DNA of 64,000 nt, from the NCBI RefSeq assembly GCF_019226825.1, contig NZ_CP076643.1, positions 3,286,001 through 3,350,000 of the forward strand, read 5' to 3'. Positions 29,985 to 37,880 of this stretch are shown piece by piece (the first letter of the stretch is position 1; each line of letters begins with the position of its first letter). Both the position numbers and the translations under genes were made by a program. The stretch is from Vibrio ostreae (lineage in GTDB: Bacteria > Pseudomonadota > Gammaproteobacteria > Enterobacterales > Vibrionaceae). The notes under the pieces are model-generated. The model ran no database searches. It was not told the origin of the DNA and saw nothing but the letters and a program-made list of their open reading frames with translations.

Positions 29985-30019
29985 TTGTGCAGGCGCGAAT
30001 TATTCCCTATAATTCGCGC
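29985..30019 (+). promoter_or_regulatory. rpsO promoter embedded in an inverted repeat
   Basis: TTGTGC (29985-29990), a 17-bp spacer and a consensus TATAAT (30008-30013). A perfect 10-bp inverted repeat GCGCGAATTA / TAATTCGCGC (29993-30002 and 30010-30019) encloses the -10 element. Confidence 0.7.
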
Positions 30020-30085
30020 TCCTCGTGTCGGCTGAATCAGAGATTGGCGACACAACTATAAACCTTAACTCTTTAGGAGAGAATT

Positions 30086-30355
30086 ATGTCTCTGAATGCA
30101 GAAACTAAAGCAGCAATCGTTGCTGACTACGCACGTGGCGAAGGCGACACTGGTTCACCAGAAGTACAAGTAGCTCTACTGACTGCTTCTATCAACCACC
30201 TGCAAGGTCACTTCAAAGCGCACAAAGGCGATCACCACAGCCGTCGTGGTCTGCTACGCATGGTTTCTCGTCGTCGTAAACTACTGGATTACCTGAAAGG
30301 TAAAGATCTGGGACGTTACCAAGACCTAATCAAACGTCTAGGCCTACGTCGTTAA
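30086..30355 (+). CDS. rpsO: 30S ribosomal protein S15
   Basis: An 89-residue primary 16S rRNA-binding protein that starts platform assembly. The helical core [20 protein letters not shown] and [19 protein letters not shown] (each seen in full) is characteristic. The Shine-Dalgarno TTTAGGAGAG is strong. In E. coli S15 represses its own translation by trapping the ribosome at a pseudoknot; the leader here is 70 bases, long enough, but I have not folded it. Confidence 0.97.
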   Translation: MSLNAETKAAIVADYARGEGDTGSPEVQVALLTASINHLQGHFKAHKGDHHSRRGLLRMVSRRRKLLDYLKGKDLGRYQDLIKRLGLRR

Positions 30356-30382
30356 TCGACGGCTGCATAGTACAGTTTGTTC

Positions 30383-30410
30383 AAAAAAGGGGCGTTTCGC
30401 CCCTTTTTTG
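30383..30410 (+). terminator. Terminator between rpsO and pnp
   Basis: AAAAAAGGGGCG-TTT-CGCCCCTTTTTT, a 12-bp stem with a T6 end. Confidence 0.93.
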
Positions 30411-30420
30411 TTATCGAAAT

Positions 30421-30451
30421 TTGGCATAACCCTCCGGATCTAGTTTATACT
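30421..30451 (+). promoter_or_regulatory. Candidate pnp promoter
   Basis: TTGGCA (30421-30426) with TTTATA at 17 bp or TATACT (30446-30451) at 19 bp. The long pnp leader that follows contains a CCAGG-CTTAA-CCTGG hairpin (30612-30626) just before the ribosome site; in E. coli a leader stem is cut by RNase III for autoregulation. Confidence 0.45.
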
Positions 30452-30639
30452 AGCCGCCGTCTGCTCCGTTTAGAGTGGATTGCTTAAAACTCATTGCATT
30501 ACAGTCACCGTAAGTCGGCCAACAGGTCGCGGCTATTAAAAATGGATTGGCCTTGCGCAGTCTGTTTTCACTAGTCGCGATTGGTGATGCTTTGAGTCTT
30601 CATTTATTTATCCAGGCTTAACCTGGAAAAGGAAAACTC

Positions 30640-32766
30640 ATGTTCGAAAAACCAGTAGTAAAAACGTTCCAGTACGGTAACCACACCGTGACGCTGGAAA
30701 CCGGTGTAATGGCGCGTCAGGCGACTGCTGCAGTAATGGTTACTATGGATGACACAGCGGTATTCGTTAGTGTTGTTGGTAAAAAAGAAGCGGTAGAAGG
30801 TCAGGATTTCTTCCCTCTGACTGTGAACTACCAAGAGCGTACATACGCTGCGGGTAAAATCCCTGGTGGTTTCTTCAAGCGTGAAGGTCGTCCTTCTGAA
30901 GGCGAAACGCTGACTGCACGTCTGATTGACCGTCCTATCCGTCCGCTGTTCCCGGATTCATTCAAAAACGAAGTTCAGGTTATTGCCACTGTGGTTTCTG
31001 TAAACCCGGATGTGCAGCCAGACATCGTGACCATGATTGGTACTTCTGCGGCACTGGCTATCTCAGGTATTCCGTTTAACGGTCCTATCGGTGCAGCGCG
31101 TGTTGGTCACATTGATGGTCAACTGGTACTGAACCCAAGCCAGACTGAACTGCAGTCATCTCGCCTTGACCTGGTTGTTGCTGGTACGGAATCAGCAGTA
31201 CTGATGGTTGAATCTGAAGCAGACAACCTGACTGAAGAAGAAATGCTGTCTGCTGTGGTTTACGGCCACGATCAACAGCAAGCTGTGATTAGCGCGATCA
31301 ACGAATTCGCTGCTGAAGTAGCGACTCCGGCATGGGATTGGGTAGCACCAGCTGAAAATACTGAGCTGAAAGCGAAAATTGCCGAGCTGGCTGAAAGCCA
31401 ACTGGTTGAAGCTTACCAAATCACTGAGAAAATGGCGCGTTATGACCGTATCCATGCCATCAGTGCTGACGTAAACGCGAAGCTTCTGGCTGAAGACGAA
31501 ACTCTGAATCCAAAAGAAATTCACACTATTTTCCACGACCTGGAAAAAACCGTAGTACGTCGCAGCATCATCGCGGGCAACCCACGTATCGATGGCCGTG
31601 AAAAAGACATGGTTCGTGCTCTGGATGTACGTACCGGCGTTCTGCCACGTACTCACGGTAGCGCACTGTTCACCCGTGGTGAAACTCAGGCGCTGGTTAC
31701 TGCGACTCTGGGTACTCAGCGTGATGCACAGATCATCGATGAGCTGACTGGTGAGCGTAAAGATCACTTCCTGCTGCACTACAACTTCCCTCCATACTGT
31801 GTGGGCGAAACTGGTTTTGTGGGTTCACCTAAGCGTCGTGAAATCGGCCACGGTAAACTGGCGAAACGTGGTATTGCTGCAGTGATGCCTTCCATCGATG
31901 AATTCCCGTACACTGTACGTGTGGTTTCTGAAATCACTGAATCAAATGGTTCATCTTCAATGGCATCGGTATGTGGTACTTCTCTGGCTCTGATGGATGC
32001 TGGTGTGCCAATTAAAGCGTCTGTTGCGGGTATCGCAATGGGTCTGGTGAAAGAAGGCGATGACTTCGTGGTTCTGTCTGACATTCTGGGTGATGAAGAC
32101 CACCTGGGTGACATGGACTTTAAAGTAGCAGGGACTAACTCTGGTGTCACTGCACTGCAGATGGACATCAAGATCGAAGGAATCACGAAAGAAATCATGC
32201 AGATCGCTCTGAACCAGGCACAAGGTGCGCGTAAGCACATCCTGTCTGTGATGGATCAGGCTATCTCTGGTGCTCGCGATGATATCTCTGAGTTCGCTCC
32301 TCGTATTCACACCATGAAGATCAGCGCGGAGAAGATCAAAGACGTGATCGGTAAAGGTGGTGCGGTAATTCGTCAGCTGACTGAAGAAACCGGTACAACG
32401 ATTGAAATCGAAGATGACGGTACTATCAAGATCGCAGCCACTGAAGGTGCAGCCGCGAAAGAAGCCATTCGTCGTATCGAAGAGATCACGGCTGAAGTTG
32501 AAGTGGGCCGTATCTACACCGGTAAAGTTGCGCGTCTGGCGGACTTCGGTGCATTCGTGACTGTTCTGCCTGGTAAAGATGGTCTGGTTCACATCTCTCA
32601 AATCGCTGACAAGCGTGTTGAGAAAGTATCTGACTACCTGTCGGAAGGTCAGGAAGTACAAGTTAAGGTACTGGAAATCGACCGTCAGGGCCGCGTACGT
32701 CTGAGCATGAAAGAAGCGGTAGAAGTATCAGCTGAACAAGCGCCAGCAGCACCTGAAGCTGAATAA
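30640..32766 (+). CDS. pnp: Polyribonucleotide nucleotidyltransferase (PNPase)
   Basis: A 708-residue phosphorolytic 3'-5' exoribonuclease and degradosome component. It holds two RNase PH domains (about 1-210 and 300-545), a helical linker, a KH domain (about 553-612, [12 protein letters not shown]) and an S1 domain (about 620-690, [18 protein letters not shown]). The catalytic stretch [10 protein letters not shown] of the second core is conserved. AAAGGA precedes the ATG. It has its own promoter behind the rpsO terminator. Confidence 0.97.
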   Translation: MFEKPVVKTFQYGNHTVTLETGVMARQATAAVMVTMDDTAVFVSVVGKKEAVEGQDFFPLTVNYQERTYAAGKIPGGFFKREGRPSEGETLTARLIDRPIRPLFPDSFKNEVQVIATVVSVNPDVQPDIVTMIGTSAALAISGIPFNGPIGAARVGHIDGQLVLNPSQTELQSSRLDLVVAGTESAVLMVESEADNLTEEEMLSAVVYGHDQQQAVISAINEFAAEVATPAWDWVAPAENTELKAKIAELAESQLVEAYQITEKMARYDRIHAISADVNAKLLAEDETLNPKEIHTIFHDLEKTVVRRSIIAGNPRIDGREKDMVRALDVRTGVLPRTHGSALFTRGETQALVTATLGTQRDAQIIDELTGERKDHFLLHYNFPPYCVGETGFVGSPKRREIGHGKLAKRGIAAVMPSIDEFPYTVRVVSEITESNGSSSMASVCGTSLALMDAGVPIKASVAGIAMGLVKEGDDFVVLSDILGDEDHLGDMDFKVAGTNSGVTALQMDIKIEGITKEIMQIALNQAQGARKHILSVMDQAISGARDDISEFAPRIHTMKISAEKIKDVIGKGGAVIRQLTEETGTTIEIEDDGTIKIAATEGAAAKEAIRRIEEITAEVEVGRIYTGKVARLADFGAFVTVLPGKDGLVHISQIADKRVEKVSDYLSEGQEVQVKVLEIDRQGRVRLSMKEAVEVSAEQAPAAPEAE

Positions 32767-32825
32767 GCTTCACAGTCTGCGGTAAAGGCGAGTCGTTTTC
32801 GCTTTTTAGCGTAAAAGCATGGTAT

Positions 32826-32854
32826 AAAGGGAGCGTCATTCGCTCCCTTTTTTT
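32826..32854 (+). terminator. Terminator after pnp
   Basis: AAAGGGAGCG-TCATT-CGCTCCCTTT followed by T7 in total. Confidence 0.92.
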
Positions 32855-32903
32855 ATCTGTTTCTTTTTGAACCAGAATGCGGGATCAACAGGAGTATCGA
32901 TTT

Positions 32904-33809
32904 GTGAAATGGTTTCGAACCGCAACGATCAGTGCCGCACTGCTGCTCTTGGCAGGCTGTGCTTCTCAGTCTTCGTCACAGACCACGCAATGGGTGTATC
33001 CGCCGATGGCGATTCCTTTGCAGCCGAGTGTCCAGCAGGAAGTGCAGATTGCCCGTTTAACTCAACTGCTGCAGCGACCGGATCTCAGTGATGAGGTGCG
33101 GGCTAAAATGTTGTTTGAGCGTGGGAATTATTATGACAGTGTTGGTCTGAGAGATTTAGCGCGTCTCGACTTTACTCAGTCTCTGTCACTCAACCCTGCT
33201 CAGCCGGATATCTTTAACCTGCTGGGCGTGTATTACACCGAAGCGGGCGAGTTTGATGCGGCGTACGAGTCGTTTGATTCTACTCTGGAGCTGGATCCCG
33301 GCAATTATTACGCCGAGCGTAATCGTGCGATTGCGCTCTACTACGGTGATCGTCCTGAGTTAGCACTGGAAGAAATTGCCAAGCACTATCAGCAGGATCC
33401 CAATGATCCGTTTCGTGCCTTATGGATGTACATCATCGAGAGTGATCTCGATCCTGAGCATGCTTATGATGAGCTGATGACCCGTTATCAGCAGCACGAT
33501 GAACAGTGGGGTTGGGTACTGGCCGGTCTGATGCTGGGTGATGTGTCAGAAGAGCGGGCGTTTAAAGCTGTGCTGAGTGCTACTCGTGACAACACCCTGC
33601 TGGCACAGCATCTGACTGAAGCTTATTTTTACCTCGGCAAGCGTTACCAGATGCAAGGGGAACTGGCTCAGGCGATTTCACTGTATAAGCTGGCGATTTC
33701 ATTCAATGTCTATGAGTACGTTGAACATCGCTATGCTTTCATCGAGCTGGGGCGCATCTATCAGCAATTACGTGAAGCTCGTCAGGAGCAGGCACAGCCG
33801 CAATCCTAG
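32904..33809 (+). CDS. nlpI: Lipoprotein NlpI (TPR adaptor)
   Basis: A 301-residue outer-membrane lipoprotein with TPR repeats that scaffolds murein hydrolases and the Prc protease. The GTG start (MKWFRTATISAALLLLAGC) is favoured since CAGGAG is 9 bases upstream; an in-frame ATG nine codons earlier is not preceded by a site. The lipobox is LLAGC with C19 as the lipidated residue. TPR units are visible around residues 54-87, 88-121 and 122-155 (GVYYTEAGEFDAAYESFDST). It follows pnp, as in E. coli. Confidence 0.94.
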   Translation: MKWFRTATISAALLLLAGCASQSSSQTTQWVYPPMAIPLQPSVQQEVQIARLTQLLQRPDLSDEVRAKMLFERGNYYDSVGLRDLARLDFTQSLSLNPAQPDIFNLLGVYYTEAGEFDAAYESFDSTLELDPGNYYAERNRAIALYYGDRPELALEEIAKHYQQDPNDPFRALWMYIIESDLDPEHAYDELMTRYQQHDEQWGWVLAGLMLGDVSEERAFKAVLSATRDNTLLAQHLTEAYFYLGKRYQMQGELAQAISLYKLAISFNVYEYVEHRYAFIELGRIYQQLREARQEQAQPQS

Positions 33810-33836
33810 TGCACAACGTTAGAGTGTCACCTTGTT

Positions 33837-33863
33837 AAAGCTGCTTAGATAAGCAGCTTTTTT
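33837..33863 (+). terminator. Terminator after nlpI
   Basis: AAAGCTGCTT-AGAT-AAGCAGCTTT followed by more T. Confidence 0.9.
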
Positions 33864-33871
33864 ATTGCCAC

Positions 33872-33915
33872 TTTACAGCAATATTGGCACAATAATAGTT
33901 AGTTAAGCTAACTAA
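33872..33915 (+). promoter_or_regulatory. Promoter and operator of the MarR-type gene
   Basis: TTTACA (33872-33877) and TAATAG (33893-33898, 15-bp spacer) form a possible promoter. TTAGTTA-AGC-TAACTAA (33899-33915) is a perfect 7-3-7 inverted repeat directly downstream of the -10, where a bound dimer would block transcription. A very similar site precedes the MATE gene. Confidence 0.65.
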
Positions 33916-33926
33916 ATGGGCTATGT

Positions 33927-34337
33927 ATGAGTTTAGATGTCAATCTGGAGAAGCTGGAACGTTTTTCCGCCAAGGTATGGCGGCAGTACAGCAAAGAAGA
34001 TCCGATAGCTCAGCTGAGCTTTAATGAGTACGACTATTTAAAAGTATTGCAGGGCGGAAGCGAGCCGATGCGACTGACCGACCTGGCAACCCAGATGGAA
34101 GTGACTAAGCCTTCGGCTTCGGCCATGATAAAGCGCCTGGAGCGCAAAGGTCTGGTTTGTCGCCAGCGCTGCAGTGAAGATGCCCGCGCGCACCGTTTTA
34201 GCCTGACTGATGCTGCGTTGCTGTCCTTGCAATCGGAAGCCAAGGTGTATCAGCGTCTGGCAACTCAGATCTCCCGTCACCTCAGTGATGAAGAAGCGGT
34301 GTTTTTGGACGTTTTACTGAGCAAGGCGCTACGGTAA
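33927..34337 (+). CDS. MarR-family transcriptional regulator
   Basis: A 136-residue winged-helix repressor. The central wHTH reads MRLTDLATQMEVTKPSASAM for the helix-turn-helix, followed by RLERKGLVCRQRCSEDARAH in the wing, with the family's D-x-R motif as DARAH. N- and C-terminal helices form the dimer interface. MarR proteins usually lose DNA binding when a small phenolic or drug-like ligand binds. The gene is 52 bases upstream of a MATE efflux pump, and near-identical operators lie ahead of both genes, so it probably represses itself and the pump. The ligand is unknown. Confidence 0.9.
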   Translation: MSLDVNLEKLERFSAKVWRQYSKEDPIAQLSFNEYDYLKVLQGGSEPMRLTDLATQMEVTKPSASAMIKRLERKGLVCRQRCSEDARAHRFSLTDAALLSLQSEAKVYQRLATQISRHLSDEEAVFLDVLLSKALR

Positions 34338-34351
34338 GCTTTATTTATTGG

Positions 34352-34368
34352 TTAGCTTGACTAACTAA
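34352..34368 (+). promoter_or_regulatory. Second MarR-type operator, upstream of the MATE gene
   Basis: TTAGCTTGACTAACTAA shares 13 of 17 positions with the operator upstream of the regulator gene, including the whole right half TAACTAA apart from its first base pair context. Its core is GTTAG-CTTGA-CTAAC. It lies 21 bases before the MATE ATG. Confidence 0.6.
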
Positions 34369-34389
34369 AATGGCAGCAGGAGAGGTGCG

Positions 34390-35706
34390 ATGTCTGTATT
34401 GCGTCAGTTTTTACGTTTTACCGTGCCGACAGTCGCGGCAATGCTGGTCAACGGCCTTTATCAGGTGGTGGATGGGATTTTTATCGGTCACTACATCGGT
34501 GCTGCTGGCCTGGCAGCAATTAATGTCGCCTGGCCGGTGATTGGTACCACACTCGGCATTGGTATGATGGTGGGCGTCGGATGCGGCGCTCTGGCTTCGA
34601 TCCGGCAGGGGGAAGGGGATATCGAGCAGGCCAGGCGCATTCTGGCCACCGGCCTGATGAGCTTGATTGTTCTGGCACCTTGTGTCGCGGCGGTTTTGTG
34701 GTGGCTGGCTGAAGACTTCTTGCGCTGGCAGGGTGTCGAGGGGCAGGTACTGCAGCTTGGCTTACAGTACTTGCAGGTGCTGATGTTAAGTTGCGTGTTC
34801 AGCCTGGGCTCAATTGCGATGCCGTTTTTACTGCGCAATGACGACAGCCCGAATCTGGCCACCTTACTGATGATGCTAGGGGCGCTGATCAATATCGTAC
34901 TCGATTATGTGCTGATTGCCGTGGCTGGCTGGGAGCTGACCGGCGCGGCGATAGCCACAGCTGTCGCTCAGATGGTGGTCAGTGTACTCGGCATGAGCTA
35001 CTTTTTCAGCCGCAGAGCCAATATGCGTCTGACCCGTGCCTGCCTGCGATTTGACTGGCAATATGTACCCAAGATGCTGCACATTGGCGCGTCGAGCCTG
35101 TTTATGTATGCTTATGGCGCTATCATGGTGGCGATTCATAACAGTGTGATTATGCACTACGGAGATGCGGTACTGGTCGGGGCTTATGCCATGCTCGGCT
35201 ATATCATAGTGGTGTATTACTTCACGGCCGAAGGCATTGCCAGCGGCATGCAGCCTCTGGCCAGTTTTTATTATGGGGCCGGACAAAATGACAACCTGCG
35301 CCGGCTGTTAAAACTGGCGATGAGTGTCGCGGTGCTAGGTGGCATGGTGTTTGTTTTACTGCTCAATCTGTTTAGCGAACAGGTCATCAGTATCTTTAAC
35401 TCTAATGACGCCCGCTTGCTGCAGGGGGCCTCTTTCGCGCTGACGCTGCATCTGTCCGCTCTGTACCTGGATGGCTTTCTGGTGGTGTGCGCGGCGTTTT
35501 ACCAGGCCACGAATCAGGGTAACCGAGCCATGTTTGTCACCATAGGCAATATCGTGCTGCAACTGCCGTTTCTGTTTGTGTTGCCTAAATTATGGGGCAT
35601 GACCGGTGTCTGGCTGGCCTTTCCGCTCTCCAATCTGGCGCTTAGCCTGGTGGTTGCCGTGATGCTGTGGCGTAGCCTGCGGCGCATGAATCTGCTGTCG
35701 GTGTAA
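34390..35706 (+). CDS. MATE-family multidrug efflux pump
   Basis: A 438-residue protein with 12 predicted membrane helices in the MATE two-bundle layout. The N-terminal VPTVAAMLVNGLYQVVDGIF and the second-half LFMYAYGAIMVAIHNSVIM are typical of the MepA/DinF-like branch. MATE pumps exchange Na+ or H+ for cationic drugs or dyes. The Shine-Dalgarno GCAGGAGAGG is strong. Cotranscription with or control by the MarR-type regulator upstream is indicated by the operator pair. Substrates cannot be read from the sequence. Confidence 0.92.
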   Translation: MSVLRQFLRFTVPTVAAMLVNGLYQVVDGIFIGHYIGAAGLAAINVAWPVIGTTLGIGMMVGVGCGALASIRQGEGDIEQARRILATGLMSLIVLAPCVAAVLWWLAEDFLRWQGVEGQVLQLGLQYLQVLMLSCVFSLGSIAMPFLLRNDDSPNLATLLMMLGALINIVLDYVLIAVAGWELTGAAIATAVAQMVVSVLGMSYFFSRRANMRLTRACLRFDWQYVPKMLHIGASSLFMYAYGAIMVAIHNSVIMHYGDAVLVGAYAMLGYIIVVYYFTAEGIASGMQPLASFYYGAGQNDNLRRLLKLAMSVAVLGGMVFVLLLNLFSEQVISIFNSNDARLLQGASFALTLHLSALYLDGFLVVCAAFYQATNQGNRAMFVTIGNIVLQLPFLFVLPKLWGMTGVWLAFPLSNLALSLVVAVMLWRSLRRMNLLSV

Positions 35707-35743
35707 GAGAGTCAGGCTGAACCAATGTCAGATGGAATAAGTA

Positions 35744-36622
35744 TTACGCTATTTCGACCGCCAATCCGGGCAGTTGGTGCCAGTAGCCGTTACACTGATA
35801 ATGCTCGAGTGGTTGCGGATTCTGGCCCTGCTCATTGGCACAAAAGCGGCTTAAGTGACGAAAGGTTTCCTCCCCGAGCGGACTGAGGCGGACGACATCG
35901 ACCAGGCCCTGCATGTGTGGCAGATCATTAATCAGGTTGTAACAGTAGCCGGACTGGGTCTGAATGCCATTAAGGTTGAACACGGCCTGGCCTTCTTGAC
36001 TGGCGACCTGAATGCCGGTCGGATAGCGGATGCAACAGGTCTGGCACTCATCTTTGGCGCGGTTTTCGGCCCGGGCGGTAAAGCAGCGCGCAGAATAAGC
36101 CAGCGGCAGGTAACCATGGCTGAACACTTCCACTTCGAACTGACCGCGGATACCCAGCGTTTCACACTGCTGCAAAGTATTGCTCAGCCATTGGCGCGAT
36201 AACTCAACCGGCATGCACCAGCGCATCATGCCTTGTTTGAGAAACAGTTTGAGCGCGTGGGCGTTATAGGTATTGATCGCCGGTCCGACCACAAAAGGCA
36301 TTCTTTTCTCACTGGCGAGCGAAATACCCGCCATGTCATTGGCTTCAATAATAAAGTCACCATTATCGACATAGCTTTGCATGACTTTAATTTCACTCGG
36401 TGCTTCCAGCAGTGCCATGGTCGACAGTACGACTTGCTTGCCGGCCCGATTCAGTTGGGTGGCTATCTCCAACCAGTGCTGCGGCTTGAGTTCACGCCGT
36501 TTGGAACAGACGGTTTCCCCCAGGTAGATAATATCCGCTTCACTGCTACTGGCCTGCAGGTAAAACTGCTCGACGTCTTGTTTGGGCCAGAAGTAAAGCA
36601 GCGGGCCTAATGCGTATTTCAT
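35744..36622 (-). CDS. ubiV: Ubiquinone biosynthesis protein UbiV (U32 family)
   Basis: A 292-residue U32-family protein that, with UbiU, performs oxygen-independent hydroxylation of the ubiquinone ring. Cysteines C39, C180, C193 and C197 match the [4Fe-4S] ligands of E. coli UbiV in number and position (SARCFTARAE, KDECQTCC). It lies 15 bases after ubiU on the minus strand, so the two are cotranscribed and would form the UbiUV heterodimer. Prephenate is the proposed hydroxyl donor in E. coli. Confidence 0.93.
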   Translation of the reverse strand: MKYALGPLLYFWPKQDVEQFYLQASSSEADIIYLGETVCSKRRELKPQHWLEIATQLNRAGKQVVLSTMALLEAPSEIKVMQSYVDNGDFIIEANDMAGISLASEKRMPFVVGPAINTYNAHALKLFLKQGMMRWCMPVELSRQWLSNTLQQCETLGIRGQFEVEVFSHGYLPLAYSARCFTARAENRAKDECQTCCIRYPTGIQVASQEGQAVFNLNGIQTQSGYCYNLINDLPHMQGLVDVVRLSPLGEETFRHLSRFCANEQGQNPQPLEHYQCNGYWHQLPGLAVEIA

Positions 36623-36637
36623 GCTTTCTCCTTGTAA

Positions 36638-37651
36638 TTACTGCCATTGACGGTGGTAAGCACCGAGTGTGGTTTGAGAGCCTTCCGAGACATTGGCTAA
36701 TGTTTTCTCCCACTGGCTGTCGACCTGATAGCGCTCAGGGGCAGCCAGATAGCGATCAATGGCGGCGCGCCAGGTGCGGGTGACCTGCTCGACATAAGCC
36801 GGGCTGCGCTGACGACCTTCAATTTTGACCGAAGCGACATTAGCGGCAAACAGCTGGGGCAGCATGGATAGAGTATTGAGGCTGGTGGGCTCTTCCAGCG
36901 CGTGATAGCGTTTGGTCTGACCGTCAATGTCGGCATGAAAACGGCCTTTGCACAAGGTCGGATATCCTGCATTTTCCCCATCGGCATAACGGTCAATCAG
37001 GATCTCGTTGAGGCGCGATTCAAGACCGCTATCGGTCTGTTGCCAGCGCACATATTTGGCCGGCGAGCAGGCCCCGACCGTATTGGGTGACTCACCGGTC
37101 AGGTAAGATGAAAGATAACAACGCCCTTCTGACATGATGCACAGACTGCCAAAGGCGAATACTTCCAGTTCGACCCCTTGAGGTACGGTGCGCGACAGTT
37201 GCTTCACCTGATGAATCGACAAGACCCGTGGCAGCACCACGCGTTTGACGTTGAAATGATGATGGTAATATTCAATCGCTTTGACGTTAGTGGCTGAAGC
37301 CTGTACTGACAGGTGCAGTTCAATCCCCGGATAGTGCTCTGCGGCGTAATCGAGCAGCGCAACATCGGCGATAATCAGCGCATCGACGCCGAGAGAGGCC
37401 GCCTGATCCACCGCCCGGGTCCAGCGTTCGAACCCTTGCGGATGGGCAAATGTGTTCAGAGCGATGTGCATTTTTTTACCGTGGTCATGCACATACTGGC
37501 TGGCTTTTTCCAGTTTTTTATCACTGAAGTTGAGGCCGGCAAAATGGCGGGCATTGGTATCGTCTTTGAAGCCGAGATATACCGCGTCGGCACCGCAGTC
37601 AATGGCCGTTTTTAAGGCTGGCAGGTTGCCTGCCGGACAGAGAAGTTCCAT
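36638..37651 (-). CDS. ubiU: Ubiquinone biosynthesis protein UbiU (U32 family)
   Basis: A 337-residue U32 peptidase-like protein, partner of UbiV in anaerobic ubiquinone synthesis. Cluster cysteines C171, C178, C195 and C234 are two residues further than the E. coli set (FGSLCIMSEGRCYLSSY, VGACSPAKY, LCKGRF). The N-terminal ELLCPAGNLPALKTAIDCGA is the U32 signature. First gene of the ubiUV operon. An FNR-type control would be expected, but I see only a half-site (ATCAA) upstream. Confidence 0.93.
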   Translation of the reverse strand: MELLCPAGNLPALKTAIDCGADAVYLGFKDDTNARHFAGLNFSDKKLEKASQYVHDHGKKMHIALNTFAHPQGFERWTRAVDQAASLGVDALIIADVALLDYAAEHYPGIELHLSVQASATNVKAIEYYHHHFNVKRVVLPRVLSIHQVKQLSRTVPQGVELEVFAFGSLCIMSEGRCYLSSYLTGESPNTVGACSPAKYVRWQQTDSGLESRLNEILIDRYADGENAGYPTLCKGRFHADIDGQTKRYHALEEPTSLNTLSMLPQLFAANVASVKIEGRQRSPAYVEQVTRTWRAAIDRYLAAPERYQVDSQWEKTLANVSEGSQTTLGAYHRQWQ

Positions 37652-37880
37652 TGCTCAGGTCTGTTGGCTAAGGAAAAGAACCGGCATTTTAGGCACAAAC
37701 AGCGCCGACGGATTTGATGTAGGGCAGGTTTGCGGCGATTCGGGGTAAATATCTGTACCGCTATCAGTCACTTGTCCGCTGAGGTATGCTTCTGCTGCGG
37801 TACGGTCGCTGCGGTGTAGCGTGCGCAGGTATAGAGTGCAGCCTGCTGCAGACCTCAACCGCCGGCCTGGGCGCGAGGGC

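Noticed and set aside
37655..37858. 67-codon minus-strand ORF between ubiU and rocS
   Set aside because: No ribosome site and no family pattern; it occupies the ubiU promoter region.
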